Positions 32,242-44,728 of a stretch of DNA of 64,000 nt are shown here, one piece after another. Position numbers and translations under genes: made by a program. Origin of the DNA: Lenzites betulinus. Taxonomy: Eukaryota > Basidiomycota > Agaricomycetes > Polyporales > Polyporaceae. The notes below the pieces were generated by a model that was given only the letters and a program-made list of their open reading frames with translations, ran no database searches and had not been told where the DNA came from. Numbering within the stretch: position 1 is the first letter of the stretch; every line of letters begins with the position of its first letter. The DNA lies in NCBI GenBank assembly GCA_022264855.1, contig JABYQU010000030.1, positions 124,001 to 188,000 of the forward strand, read 5' to 3'.

Positions 32242-35027
32242 ATGGCCTCGTCTCACCGTTTGAAAGACCTGCTACAGCTACAGCTCGCATCCGACGCTTA
32301 TGCGGTCCTACACCTACCCTTCGTGATCGAATCTCTGTCGAAGGAGGATTTCCAGCCGTCCGCCCACACTCAGAAATGGATAGCTCGGGTCAACTCTCTG
32401 ATCCACTCAAAAGATCCTGGTGCAAGATGGAGCGGTCTATGCCTCGCATTCCAGACTGCGGTGTTCTCCAGGAGTATTATGTTGGAATGCGCACAGAGCT
32501 GGGTCGCTTCTGCCATGCCCCTCCTCGCGGTACGTATGAGCTCATTGAATGTCAGGCCGTCATTGTACTCAAACACTTGTCAGAATCAACCTATACCTAC
32601 CACTAAGGCGGCAATACGGCTGCTTCGACTTGTGTTCTCAAATGCGATGGACGTACCAGAATTCCAGCGTCAGCTGTGTGTGCCCAACGTCCCAAAATTC
32701 GGCAACGCACTCATTGCCGTTGCCGAAGGACAGTCCAACCTGGAAATCAAAGTAAGTTCGTCGCTGCTTGCATAAGTCCGCTATTGACAAAAATGCAGCT
32801 GCTGGTTTTAGATACACTTGCGCACATGATATCTCTATATCCCTCGCTCTGCCGTCCCTTGCACACGACATTGTCGAACGTTGCACTGCGGCACTTGAAC
32901 GGCTCTACACCAACCCTAACGCCGGTCGCGCTGGTTGAAGCTTGTTCTCGTTTGTACGCGACTCTTCCTCTGACCGGTGGGAAGGTGGGCGCCGCGGGCT
33001 TGTGGCGCAAGTCTGTGGACGACACGATCGCATTTGCCTGGGGTGCTTTCTTGCAATTGAGAACCACTTACCCTACTCAACGTCAGTACATGGTGCAGAG
33101 CCTATAGTGCAGAGAATACTTATCTGCGTACAAATAGTCTACGAGAGTTACGCACAAACGGGTCCTGCGGTAGAGGATCCCCTTGTTGGCATACCACTGG
33201 CACTGGACCGCCTGAAGGCAGGTGTACGGGTTATCGGAGATCTCCTTCGGTGTGTCTCTTATCATATCCGGTCTCACTGGCTTTGGAAGCTCATAGATTT
33301 GCAGAGCACCCACGTCGCGGCCTATCAGCATACCTACTGGGTCGCTGGTACGACTTTGCCTAGCGTTATTACAGTGTGACGCCGAGCTCAAGGTGCGCTG
33401 TTGTGTAACTCCCTCATTACGAACAATCAGCTCAGCTCAATCCCTAGCACGATGCTACTGTAGACCCTGTCGTCCGGTCTTTGGAAGACTCCGTGGTCCC
33501 TACGCTATGGACTCTTGCAAATAGTATCCTGACTCCTCTATCTCAGGCGTGAGTGAGTCTCTTCTCGTGGCACATCGCGGTACGGCTAACTCCTTTCGTA
33601 GCTGTCAACACCATCTTGCCCCTCATCTACCTGTGCTTCTATCACACGTTTCTTATCATCTTGAGCAGCCGCTATCCTCGTAAGCAACGAGATTTATGCT
33701 GGAATCAAAAGCGGAGAGGCTGATCACTTGCAGAGCACACACCGTACAGTTCCTCCGTACGGTCCTCGTGTTACTCCAGAGCGGCTGTCATCTGCATGAC
33801 AGTACCCTGTCTTCACGTTTGGCACGGGCAACCATGCCTCTTCTTACAATCGTCTTATCGAAACGCTCTGAAGCCAACGGTGAGAGCGAGTCTTCAGGAG
33901 CTCAGGGGCGAAGCAAGAAGAGCAGGAAACGAGCGCGTGGGTATGAGGGCGACGAGGTGTTCAAAGTCGGAAGAGAGATCGTCTGTGCTACAGCTGAGGA
34001 AGGCGACATCTTGCTTACCGCCGTTGATGGTAAGAGCCTATGCAACGGTTCGCCGTTGAGCTTGACTGACCATTACCAATTTCTCCTCAGTTCTGGAAAC
34101 GCTTCTGCTGAGAACACCAGTCAACCCACCCATCCGCTCGATCGCTTCCCGACTTCTGCTCTCGATGTATGCTGCTTTACCACAGCTGCCACCTGCCATA
34201 CTGTCCCCGGACCTGTCCCTGCACCCCAGGCTGTATTCGAAATTGCAGACCGCGTGTGCACACCTCGCGATCGGTGCGACCAGCACTATGAGCAAGGCAC
34301 TTGGCACTATACTGAGCGTGTCCGATGGCACGCTCGGTTACACCGTGAGTCAATTGTCTACACACCCGCGTGGCCAGACGTCGCTCAGCATCGTGATTTT
34401 TTTTTTCAGGGTACTACTGCGGTCCCCTCCGAGATCGACCTCCTACTGCACCCCCGCGTCCCACCCCTCGTGCGATCTCTTCCGCATGTCGAGATGCTGT
34501 CGCTCTTCCGCGTCGAAGAAAGTCAGGAAGAGGCCGACGCTCGGCTGAATCTCGGTGTAGGAATCGTGGACAAATACGTTCCTGGGCAGACGGAGCTTTC
34601 CGAAGAATTAACGTCGCCAGCGGACAACCGAACGACGTTACCGCCAGGCGCGCTTGCGCCGCGGCCGATCAAAATGGTGCAAAATGCCGAGGCGTCTCGA
34701 GCACAGGAACAGATAGTAATGCAAGTTGATGTGGCCCCGCCGGGTGGTTCAAACGCCGTGGGCGCAAACGTTGCGAGGCCATCCATTCAGACTACATTGA
34801 CGACGGCGGTCGCCGCGATAGGCGACGTTACTCAACCCTTCCAGCTCCCAACCTCCTTGCCTCCGCCACCCGATCCATTGCCTTCAAAAGCTGCGGTGGG
34901 CAAGCAATCGAGCACGACTACGGCCTCTTCCGTAACGAGCGCAACGCCTGTTCCTTTGCCGGTAGACGACGACGACGATGAGCCTATGCCGACGATCGAT
35001 CTTGGCTCAGACTCGGATTCCGAGTAG
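32242..35027 (+). CDS. RIX1: Pre-60S ribosome assembly factor RIX1/IPI2 (PELP1-like)
   Basis: Start MASSHRLKDLLQLQLASD at 32242. The helical-repeat N-terminal domain has the signature DPGARWSGLCLAFQTAVFSR followed by MLECAQSWVASAMPLL. Then come KAAIRLLRLVFSNAMDVPEF, EIKLLVLDTLAHMISLYPSL and ALVEACSRLYATLPLTGG. After a region with several introns (33080-33700) the frame resumes with VQFLRTVLVLLQSGCHLHDS, a Lys/Arg-rich segment KKSRKRARGYEGDE, and more repeats (SEIDLLLHPRVPPLVRSLPH). The last ~150 residues are disordered and end in an acidic tail DDDDDEPMPTIDLGSDSDSE; the stop is at 35025-35027. RIX1 works with IPI1, IPI3 and REA1 in ITS2 processing and pre-60S maturation in the nucleoplasm. 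Exon joins at 33100-33700 are uncertain. Confidence 0.8.
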
Positions 35028-35105
35028 CTGCCCGCTTCTCGTGGTGGAGATGCCGTGCTGTAACATAATAGAGCAGTGTTTTATTTGATCCACTGCGAGC
35101 AAGGT

Positions 35106-36047
35106 TCACGCCTTGATGCGCTTGCGATTATGCAACGCCTCCTCGACCTCCATTTTCTCATCGTCCGAGTCAGGTGTGTCGCGATCTGGAGCAGCGCGTG
35201 TCGTGCCGGATAGCTGGTGTCGGAAGTTAGTGATGCGCTCAAACGTCGCCACATGGTGGGTGCAGAGATTTACCTGACTGAGGAAGGCTGCCGCCACTAT
35301 ATTCGATGGATCTATGGCCTGCGCACGCTCGAGATGGGCCTGTGCGTTTCGGAGGTAACTAGCGTCCCACCCTTGACCTGCCAGATGCTGCGTCATGTAA
35401 CCGTTTTTTCCGTGGAGGGCAGGGCTGATGCACGGACCGTATGTCGTTTCCTCGGACATGTCGTTTGCGGGCTGCGCAAGGTAGAGGGCGATCAAACCGG
35501 CGTATACGTGCAGGACAGGATTGTCCTGGTACGGATACGACGGCAAGTATCTGTAAGAGGCTTGGTCAGCAGGTCGGCCGCCGTATATGGGCGGTACACG
35601 TACAGGTCTAGCTCTTCCATAGCTCGCCTGTGCATGTTGCACTGTATCAGGTGCAATACAAGCTCCTTGAGGATGGACTCGCGCTAGCGAAAACATATGA
35701 GCCAATCCGGAGATAAATGGCGAACGCTGGGGACCCACCTCCTCGGGATGCTGGCGCATCATGACAGTCAGGAAGTTGACTTTGTCGCTGTCAGTCTCGG
35801 GGGGATCAAAGTCCGTGTTCTCATCGGGTCGGCCAAGTAATAGGAGACTCATTTTCCACATGGTTTTCCAATCCACTTCTTTGCATCGTAGAAGGACAGT
35901 CCATGCGCGCCTAGCACGTTGCCAGTCGTGCCGTTGGACGCATAGGTGCAAGATGTCAAACAAACGGCGTATATGGACCTTCCTCGCTGTTTGAGGTTGC
36001 TTGGAGTTCAGCGGGTTGAAGAGGAACGCGTGTTCATCGTGCGCCAT
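35106..36047 (-). CDS. RRN11: RNA polymerase I core-factor subunit RRN11-like
   Basis: Start MAHDEHAFLFNPLNSKQPQ at 36047; stop at 35106 after ALHNRKRIKA. The conserved block RRLFDILHLCVQRHDWQRA, followed by RRAWTVLLRCKEVDWKTMWK, is the first TPR-like pair of RRN11. Spliced exons then give HPEE joined to RESILKELVLHLIQCNMHRR and AMEELDL joined to YLPSYPYQDNPVLHVYAGL. The unspliced frame also happens to stay open, because two frame-changing introns compensate. Later parts are LRNAQAHLERAQAIDPSNIV and an acidic tail with a C-terminal basic nuclear-type signal. RRN11, with RRN6 and RRN7, recruits Pol I to the rDNA promoter. It is tail-to-tail with RIX1 (78 bp) and head-to-head with the LAA2-like gene. 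Confidence 0.65.
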   Translation of the reverse strand: MAHDEHAFLFNPLNSKQPQTARKVHIRRLFDILHLCVQRHDWQRARRAWTVLLRCKEVDWKTMWKMSLLLLGRPDENTDFDPPETDSDKVNFLTVMMRQHPEEVGPQRSPFISGLAHMFSLARVHPQGACIAPDTVQHAQASYGRARPVRVPPIYGGRPADQASYRYLPSYPYQDNPVLHVYAGLIALYLAQPANDMSEETTYGPCISPALHGKNGYMTQHLAGQGWDASYLRNAQAHLERAQAIDPSNIVAAAFLSQVNLCTHHVATFERITNFRHQLSGTTRAAPDRDTPDSDDEKMEVEEALHNRKRIKA

Positions 36048-36211
36048 AAACCCGCTTCACGGTGGCTGAGGGAGGGCAGAGTCAAGGACTAGGCGCCGGT
36101 CGTAGCTTCGTAAATCACAGCTTCAGCTTACGCCCGTACCGCGACCACACCCAACGCTGAACATAGCTACAACTGCCATACCCACCCGCCCATTTTGGCC
36201 ACTCATACCCG
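36048..36211. promoter_or_regulatory. Shared promoter of RRN11-like and LAA2-like genes
   Basis: The divergent start codons are 164 bp apart. No TATA box was seen. A single bidirectional promoter is inferred from the spacing alone. Confidence 0.4.
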
Positions 36212-37402
36212 ATGGATGACGATATCGCGTTCACCGCATCCGTATGGGGTGCCCCTGCTGAGTCGATCCCTCCACTAGCCGTTAAGCCTCCGACTTTCAC
36301 GGCATCCCCTGGCCCATCTACCCAGGATGATTTCGACGACTTCGACAGCTTCCGCACTCCTGCAGCGACATCAGCAGGCTCGGGGGACGATGGTGAAGAC
36401 GATTTCGGAGACTTTGGAGACTTTGGAGAGACCGAGCAGATCCCTGTCACCCCCGGCGGCTTTGCATCCTTTGGCCAGGCGACGTACGATGAGCCGGAGA
36501 GCTTTGGGGGACCCTCCTTCACTTCTGACTGGAGACCGTTGGAGGTGGATCCTCTACCGCCACGAGAAGAGTTGCAAGAGCAAGTAGACGACATTCTCGG
36601 ACCCCTATGGGCACACGACGATACCTCACGCATCACGGACGAGGCAATCAGGGAAGTGGGCGGCCTCAGTCAAACACTTGTAACATCAGAAAGGTACTTC
36701 GGTTTAGCCAGCTGTTAGAACCCTGCATCTCAGTTCACAGACCATTCCAGTCGGCAGCTGTATAACGCCCTCCTACCTCCGACCACACCCTCATTCCAAC
36801 CCGTAAACTGGGTACGATCGCGTATTCGACGACAACATCTCATTTCCCTCGGGATCCCTGTCAACCTCGACGAAGTTCTCCCGCGCGCAAATGGTGCATT
36901 GCCCATGCTAGAGATTACAACACGACCTATGTCAGCACCACCTGGGCCCCGCGGAGGCGTCAGCAAAGTGCAGACCGCTGCGCTTAACAATGCGCGAAGC
37001 GGGACTTCGCAACCGGGATCTCCAGCTCTAAAACAAGGGCAACTGGCTTCGTCGCAACTACGGCTTGGGCCGCGGCCCGATATCGACGAGAGTCGCATGG
37101 ACGAGCTTCTCAACCTCTCCGCAGGTATGTCCTACAACGCAAATCCAATTCACTGGTGCTAACTCGTTACCCCGCCAGACCAATTATCTCTCCTACCGCT
37201 TCGCAGTGTGGAGTCACACCTGGCGGATATCAAGGCTCAAACCGCAAAGGCCTCGTCACTATTGACATACTTGCTGCAAATGCGAGATGCTCTCCAGCAG
37301 GACTCGGAGACGTACAACAAACTCATTGGGGAGCTGGTTGGAGAAGCTCAGAAGATCAAGACAGGGAAACGCACGACCAGTAGGCGCGGAAGCGCGATGT
37401 AG
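36212..37402 (+). CDS. LAA2/DUF5102-like AP-1 accessory protein candidate
   Basis: Start MDDDIAFTASVWGAPAESIP at 36212. The N-terminal third is acidic and disordered, with the tandem motif DDFGDFGDFGE, the type of short peptide bound by the gamma-adaptin ear. A structured part follows: WRPLEVDPLPPREELQEQVD, then after an intron LYNALLPPTTPSFQPVNWVR and SRIRRQHLISLGIPVNLDEV, the most conserved block. The C-terminus has a coiled coil (LSLLPLRSVESHLADIKAQT and LLTYLLQMRDALQQDSETYN) and a basic end TTSRRGSAM; the stop is at 37400-37402. Block order fits the fungal DUF5102 family, which as I recall includes yeast LAA2, an accessory factor of the clathrin adaptor AP-1. The function is therefore inferred, not proven. 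Confidence 0.6.
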
Positions 37403-37728
37403 ACAGAAGAATATCTGTTCTGTTGTATCCATATACCATTTTATCATCGGATTCTCTCCTAAACGCACTCATGCCACCGTTCACCATAATCACGTCCTGC
37501 AGGATCCTGCTGCAAGTTGGCAGCTCGGAGGCGTAGTTTAAGCGCTCGGTGTTTACGAGCGCTCCGTAACTATCGGGAGTATCACGTGACCTCCGATCAT
37601 ATTTTTCTACTGAACGCTCAGGAAAGGTCAGTGGTCGTTCACTCTACAGGCACCTACCTATCGTTAAGGTCTCCGGACCACCTTTACGACACGTTCTTTT
37701 GCTCTTGTGGCTGGTCTGGGATCCCACC

Positions 37729-40700
37729 ATGAATATCGCCCATCCTGTTCCTTCCTCTGTCGCCAGTGTATCGTTCTCCTTCCTCACGACAGAGGATGTC
37801 CGGCGAATTTCAGTCAAGCAGATCGTGAACCCTGTTCTCCTGGACGACCTCAACCGTCCAAATATTGGAGGACTCTACGATCCAGCCTTAGGCCCAAGTG
37901 ACAAGCAGGACATGTGAGTACACATCCGGCGGTCATTACGAGCGAGTATTGAAATGGAATGCAGCTGCGCTACATGCCGGCTGTCCTACTTCACATGTCC
38001 TGGTCACTTCGGTCATATCGAGCTACCTGCTCCAGTCTTCCACCCTCTATTCATGGCCAATGCGTACCATTTGATTCGGGGGACATGTCTCTTCTGCCAT
38101 AGGTTCAAAGTGAGCCGCTTTGTGGTAAGTCCCGTTCGCTTGACCGCTTTCTCTTCAATCCTCAAATCGCTATCAGTTATGCAAATATGTCGCGAAGCTA
38201 CGCCTATTGGAATACGGGTTTGTAGTAGCGGCCAAAGCCTTGGACGACATGCATTATGACACGAAGAAGGGAAGGCGGGCCGAAGACGAGGACGAGGACG
38301 AGCCGGCCGAGTCCTATGAAGCGTTTGAGCAGCGCGTCAACCTTTACGTTGCGGCTCATCTGGCGACCGCGTCCAGCAGCAAGCGCGACTCTTACAAGGA
38401 CGGGCTCGTGTACCAGGCAAGGAAGGAGGCCATTAACGACTTCATCAAGACATCCATGACCAAAAAGTGCCAAAACACTAGCTGCGGAGCGTGAGTTAAA
38501 TGGTGCTAGTCTACTCACATGCGACTTATGTTGACATCTTTCCCAGTTTCGGCTACACCTTCCGCAAGGAAGGTTACACCAAGATTATCGAGTATGCCCT
38601 AACGTCGAAGCAACAACAGCAACACGACTTCTTGAACATCAAGCGGCCCAACGTTTTGAATGACCAGCAGCTGAAGGCCCACTCTTCCTCACGAAACCGA
38701 ACTTCCGCAAGAGCTAGCTCTGAGGCCTCGGACGGCGAGGAGTCTGATGAAGAGTCGGAAGGGGGGGACGATGTTTGGTCTGACGGCGAGGACGAGTCTA
38801 TCCAACCCGTTGCCAACGGCGCCCAGCTACCAAAGTCTGCGAGCGGGAAGGTCAAGACTGCTCGCGGACGAAACGAACGCGTGGTACCTCCGGAAGAGTG
38901 CCGCGCCCATCTTCGACGTCTTTTCCACAACGAGTCCGTCATGTGTTCGCTGCTCTTTGGACGTCACGGTCCTCTAGCTCCTGTGAACCAGAACAACCTC
39001 TCAATCGCGTCTGCCGACATGTTCTTCATGGAAGTCCTCCCCGTCAGTCCCACACGGTTCCGACCTCCTGCGAAGATGGGCGAGATGCTTTTCGAGCATC
39101 CCCAGAACGAGCTGATGTCTAGGGTGTTGACGACATCCTACCGTTTGCGCGACCTTAACAATAATCTCCGCGCTGCCTCGGCGAAGGGCTCTGATGTTGA
39201 TGAAGCTGCGCGTCGACGCATCCTCCAGTCGCTGCTCGACACCCTCATCCAGCTACAGGTCGATGTCAACAGTTACATTGATAGCAGTAAGAACCCCACG
39301 CCTATTCGGCAGGGCCGCCTTCCTCCTGCTGGTGTGAAGCAGGGCCTGGAGAAGAAAGAAGGACTGTTCCGTAAGCACATGATGGTGCGTTTATAGCCTG
39401 TGTCAAGAATACTGCCCAGCTCACAAGGTTACAGGGAAAACGAGTGAACTATGCCGCACGTTCCGTCATCTCGCCCGATGTCAACATTGAACCCAACGAG
39501 ATCGGTATCCCGCCCGTCTTCGCGCGCAAGCTGACCTTCCCGGAGGCGGTAACTGCGGACAATTTCCATGAGCTTCGACAGCTGGTCGTAACGGGAGCGC
39601 GAGGCTATCCCGGCGCTACGATGGTTGAATACGAGGACGGGCACCTGCATTTCCTGGTTAGGGTCCATATTGCAACCGAGTAACGGTCGACTAACTTCGA
39701 ATGTAGGATAAACTCACCCTCGAGCAGCGTACCGCGATAGCCAACCAATTGTTGACCCCGCAGGATGGTTCGCACGGGTCCGCCCAGAGACAGGGCCTGT
39801 ACACCACCACGCCGTCTGTGAACAAAAAGGTGTACAGGCACTTACGTGACGGGGACATCCTTATTCTCAACCGTCAGCCCACCCTTCACAAACCGAGTAT
39901 GATGTGTCACAAAGCTCGCGTCCTGCACGGCGAGAAGACAATCCGGATGCATTATGCAAATTGGTGAGACCCTGTGTTCGTCTCCGCCTCACACTGTGGC
40001 TGACATCGTCCAATAGTAATTCATACAACGGTGCGTTATTTTCCTTATCGCACATCCGACAGAACACTAAACGGACGCTTTCATCGACTAGCCGATTTCG
40101 ACGGCGATGGTACGTACCCGTCGGTTCATGCGCTGTTCCAGGGCTGACCATGTGAACAGAGATGAACATCCATTTCCCTCGTACGTTGTTCTTCGGCTCA
40201 TGATTACTCGAGCAGTGAACTCATTGGTTGCACAGAGAACCATGTCGCTCGGGCGGAGGCGTATTTCATTGCGAATACTGACAATCAATACCTCGTGCCA
40301 ACATCTGGCAAGCCTCTTCGAGGTCTCATCCAGGATCATGTCGTCGCCGGCGTGTGGATGACAGCTCAGGACGCGTTCTTCACTCGAGAAGAATACTTCC
40401 AGCTGCTGTACGGTGCCCTCCGACCCGAAGACGACCCGGAACTGCACGGCGGCCGCCTCGTCACGTTGCTGCCCACGGTATGGAAGCCGAAACCGCTTTG
40501 GACGGGCAAACAGATCGTGCGTATATTCTGGCTGTCTGAGCGAATGATCCAGGATAACCGACTTGTTTTGGAATTGGACAGATCTCTACCGTCATGAAGA
40601 ACATCACACCACCGCAGTTCGATGGACTCAACCTGCATGCCTCGGCGAAGGTACCTGGCCACTTATGGGGCAAGGATTCCCAGGAGGACAAAGTCGTGTT

Positions 40701-43700
40701 CATGGACGGCGAGCTCCTCTCCGGCGTCCTGGACAAATCCGCCTTCGGTGCCTCGGACTTCGGTCTCGTGCATTCCGTGTACGAGCTGTATGGCGCCGAC
40801 ATCGCTGGCAAGCTCCTAGGAGTCCTTAGCCGCCTGTTCACTAAGTTCTTGCAGCATCGCGCGTTTACTTGCCGCATGGACGATCTTGCGCTCACGCCAG
40901 AAGGCAATGCTCGGCGCACGGAGCTTCTTGCGAAGGGGGTGAACCTCGGCACGGAGGGCGCCGTCGACAATTTCCCGGTGCTGAAGACGACCCCGGAGGA
41001 AGAAAAGTCCGCCGTGCTCCGCTCTCTCTTGGAAGATGTCCTGCGAGACGATAGCAAGATGGCTGGCCTCGACATGACCGTCAAGGGCAAATTGGCAAAA
41101 CTGACCAAATCCATCGCAGACGCTGTCATGCCCCATGGCCTCCTCCGTCAGTTTCCCCACAACCACATGCAGGCGATGACCGTCTCTGGTGCGAAGGGTA
41201 GCGCTGTCAATGCGCAGCAAATCTCCTGTGCGCTTGGTCAGCAAGAGCTCGAGGGCCGTCGTGTACCCGTCATGGTGAGCGGCAAGACGCTGCCCTCCTT
41301 CAAACCGTTCGAAACGAAGGCCATCGCCGGTGGCTACGTCGCGAGCCGGTTCTTGACCGGTGTCAAGCCACAGGAATTCTTCTTCCATTGTATGGCTGGA
41401 CGGGAGGGTCTTATCGACACGGCTGTCAAGACGTCTCGTTCCGGGTACCTGCAGCGGTGTCTCATCAAGCATCTGGAGGGTGTTCGCGTCCACTACGACA
41501 ACACCGTCCGCGGAAGCGATTCGTCTATCTACCAGTTCAACTACGGCGGCGACTCGCTGGACGTCACGAAGCAGAAGCACCTGACGCAGTTTGAGTTCAT
41601 CGCTCGCAACGAGACTTCGTTCGTGAACCGCTACCAGCCCCGCTCCCTCACCGGACTTGTGTCCGAGGAGGCGGTCGAGTACATGAAGAAGATCGTCAAG
41701 TACAAGGAGAAGAAGGACAAGCGCGACAAGTACCTTCCGGCGCTTTCCAAGTACCCGCCTCAGCGCTACCTGGGCAGTACCTCGGAGCTCTTCGCTGACA
41801 AAGTCGATGACTATGTCAAGAAGAACCCACACGGCCTGCTACGTGCGAAGGGCGATGTCGGCCTGCCTATCAAACGTCGCAAGGCGCCGCTCAGCAAACG
41901 GAACTTCCAACTCCTGACGAGCGTGAAATACATGCGCAGCCTCGTCGAACCCGGCGAAGCGGTTGGGTTGCTCGCGTCTCAAGGGTTCGTCCATAGCGCT
42001 CTTCCGGCCGCCAGCATTCTTCTCATACGTTTGCTCGCAGTGTTGGAGAACCGTCAACGCAGATGACGCTGAACACGTTCCACTTCGCCGGTATGTTGCG
42101 CTGAACCCTGACCACATTTTCTTTGAGCTCCGTTGACATGTTGCTCGTAGGTCACGGTGCGGCGAACGTCACGCTGGGTATCCCCCGTCTCCGAGAGATT
42201 GTCATGACCGCCTCAATGAAGCCCAAGACCCCGTCCATGACAATGAAGGTGCGCGCAGACGTCGCCGTTGCGACCATGGACAAGTTCTGCAAGAGAGCCA
42301 GCCGCCTCGCTCTCTCCCATCTCGTCGACAGGATCACCGTCAAGGAACAGCTGGTTCTCAAGGGCGAATCCCGTAGCAAAGAGTTCACGATCGACCTCGC
42401 ATTCTACCCTCGTTCTGAGTATGAACAGGAGTACGACGTCAGCCCGCTCGAGATCCTCTCCTCGTTCGCTAGCAAGTTCCCGCTTATCTTCAAGAAGGAA
42501 CTCCAGGTGGAGCTGAAGAAGCTCGACGCTGACCTGAAAAGCCAGAAGTCCGAGCTCGGGAAGGGCAAGACCGTCCGGGAACACCAGGGTGCTGCGGGTG
42601 ACGCTGAGGAGGACGGGGATGACCCTCGAAGCGGAGGACGCGACGACGACGACGATGCCAGTGAGATCGGCGACGGTGACGCGACCGCATCCAAGATGAA
42701 GCGCCAGCGCAAGGAGCAGGCTACGTACGACGAGGACGACGAAGATGACGAGGATGCCGACGAGGGTGGAGAGATCGGAGACGACATCGAGGCGGCGTAC
42801 GCCTCTTCGTCAGACGACGAGGGCAGCGATGCCGACATGGACGAAGACGCTGATGACTTGGCGGAAGCACATGGCCGCGTCGAAAGCTTGTTCTTTGACA
42901 ATCTCCCCAGTGCCACCTCTTTCAACTTCCGCGATTCGGGTTGCACGATCGGACTGCAGGTAAGTTCGTTGCCGTGAGCGTTTTGTATGCCGTACTGATG
43001 CATTACGCAGTTCGGTTCCACTATGCCCAAGCTACTCCTGGTGGGGTTAGTCGAGCGGGTCTGCCTCAAAACAGTTGTGCGTGAGATTGCAGGCATCACA
43101 GACTGCTTCAAGATCGAGGACGACGGGAAGAATGGAGAGAAAATATTCTCTGTAGGTCCACATCTCGATATCACGCCACCCCTCATGCTGAGCTCGTATT
43201 GGTACAGCTCACGACGAACGGGTCGAATATTCCCGGACTCTGGCAGTTCGTCGGCAGTAGCGGCAAGAGCATTATTGACGAGAACGGCATTTACTCCAAC
43301 GACATCTACGCGCTGCTCTGCGCTTACGGCGTGGAGGCTGCGCGTGCTGCGATCCTGCAAGAGATCGGTGGCGTCTTTGCCGTTTACAAGATCGACGTTG
43401 ACATCCGTCACCTCGAGCTAATCGCCGATTACATGGTACGTGTCGACTGTTAGTCAATGTCGCTCCACGCTCACATGGGTCCCTCACAGACGTTCGACGG
43501 CGGGTACAAGCCGTTCAACCGAAAAGGCATCTCTACCAACCCATCGCCTCTCCTCAAGGCCTCTTACGAGACGACCGCCGCCTTCCTGTCCGATGCGACT
43601 CTCCACGGCGACTTCGACGACCTCACAACCCCTTCCGGTAATATTGTCTTGGGTCGGCTCAGTCGCACAGGCACGGGAGCATTTGATATTGTCATGCCGG

Positions 43701-43732
43701 TCGACCAGAAGGGACCCGTTGCTAGTATGTAA
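37729..43732 (+). CDS. RPA190: DNA-directed RNA polymerase I largest subunit (A190)
   Basis: Start [20 protein letters not shown] at 37729; stop at 43730-43732. The clamp zinc site is [20 protein letters not shown] with CLFCHRF; another Cys pair is [17 protein letters not shown]. An acidic insertion near 38720-38810 ([20 protein letters not shown]) is typical of Pol I. The active-site motif NADFDGDEMNIHFP is assembled from micro-exons (40017-40030 and 40092-40109). The trigger-loop/bridge region contains [19 protein letters not shown] at 41399-41455 in a long exon, after [14 protein letters not shown] and [20 protein letters not shown]. After [23 protein letters not shown] sequence (42180-42240) comes a second acidic stretch (42600-42870), then [17 protein letters not shown] and [13 protein letters not shown]. 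It transcribes 35S pre-rRNA in the nucleolus. About a dozen introns are present, mostly in the 5' half. Confidence 0.96.
40017..40109 (+). other. RPA190: Two consecutive micro-exons encoding the Pol I catalytic motif
   Basis: Exon 40017-40030 (14 nt) encodes the end of CNSYN. Exon 40092-40109 (18 nt) supplies most of ADFDGD. They are separated by a 61-nt intron and flanked by introns 39964-40016 and 40110-40159. All four donors and acceptors are GT-AG and the phases join without change. The result is CNSYNADFDGDEMN, which contains the three catalytic aspartates. Confidence 0.85.
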
Positions 43733-44614
43733 TATCGCTGTATCCTAGAGTGAAAAGTAGTATACGATATACACACGTAACGACCGGGAATACTGGCTGG
43801 TCACGGAGCGCACTCTTCCATGTTGAGCTTGTGCCGTTCGCGCGCTGCTGTCGCAACAATAGGCGGGCCTTCGTATGCAGTTATCGCGCACGGCCGGAGG
43901 GAGCCAGCATCCAAAGGCGGCCGCGGCAACCGCCATTGTGTCCGCCAGCGTCCCGCGCCGCCACTGCCTATCCCGAACAAACCGCGCGGCGAGGAAAGCG
44001 CGCTCCGTACGGAGGCGTAGAGATCGAACGCCCGGGTCGGAGCGCCAGCCGTGCCCGTCGTCCTGGCACTGGCGTCGTCGCCAGTATTCCGGCACCGGAA
44101 CGAGGGCAGAATGGAAGTTTTCATGCGAACTGGGGCGTCGGCGACGTGCGCGATATGTGCGACAGCGAGCGCGGGGGCTCACATGGCCGCGCTTGGGAAC
44201 GTAACATGAAACGAGATCGTCGCGGCAGGCGATGAGATTTAGTGGGTCGGCCAGTGCCTGGCACGGATTCGGTTAGGAGGCACAATGAATCGGGACCCGG
44301 CGTCGGCCCAGACGGAGGATCTGGATTGCCGTCCCTCCTTGTCGTTTCTTGTGGATTAACGAATACCGGGCCTCATGCAGCCCCGGCGTTTCCCGCCCTG
44401 ACATTGCCATCTCGGTGGGCCGCCTATCGTAGCCGCAGCGTGGTTTGCAAGAAATCCGTCTATGGTCAAGCGCGTTGTTCGCACTGGCGTGGACGAGCGA
44501 ATATACCTGGAGAAATTACCGTGCCCTGGCGCCTGCTGCGAGATGGCGTGCGGGTGGACTACCCTGGTCCGCCACCGTCAACGAGCGCACGGATGTAACG
44601 GCGACACACCTGCG
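43733..44614. other. Intergenic region, no gene seen
   Basis: About 880 bp of GC-rich sequence between RPA190 and the small Cys-rich gene. It has several overlapping open frames on both strands (for example 43750-44235 +), as expected from GC content alone. No motif supports any of them. Confidence 0.4.
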
Positions 44615-44622
44615 TATAAAAA
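44615..44622 (+). promoter_or_regulatory. TATA box of the small Cys-rich gene
   Basis: TATAAAAA lies 114 bases before the ATG at 44729, in otherwise GC-rich DNA. This is a strong consensus element with normal spacing. Confidence 0.6.
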
Positions 44623-44728
44623 GGCCCGGGCGACAGCGTAGAACAGCAAGCCCTCGAGTTCCTCTTTCCACTGCGCATCCCCTTTCACAATCCCCCTCGC
44701 TACTCTCCATACCTCTCACACAGTCAAG

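Noticed and set aside
40816..41832. 338-codon minus-strand open frame
   Set aside because: It is the mirror of the long RPA190 exon carrying the trigger-loop region. Its Leu/Val/Asp/Arg bias reflects codon structure of the other strand.
42404..43411. 335-codon minus-strand open frame
   Set aside because: It is antisense to the acidic region of RPA190; runs of Ser arise from GAC/GAG repeats read backwards.
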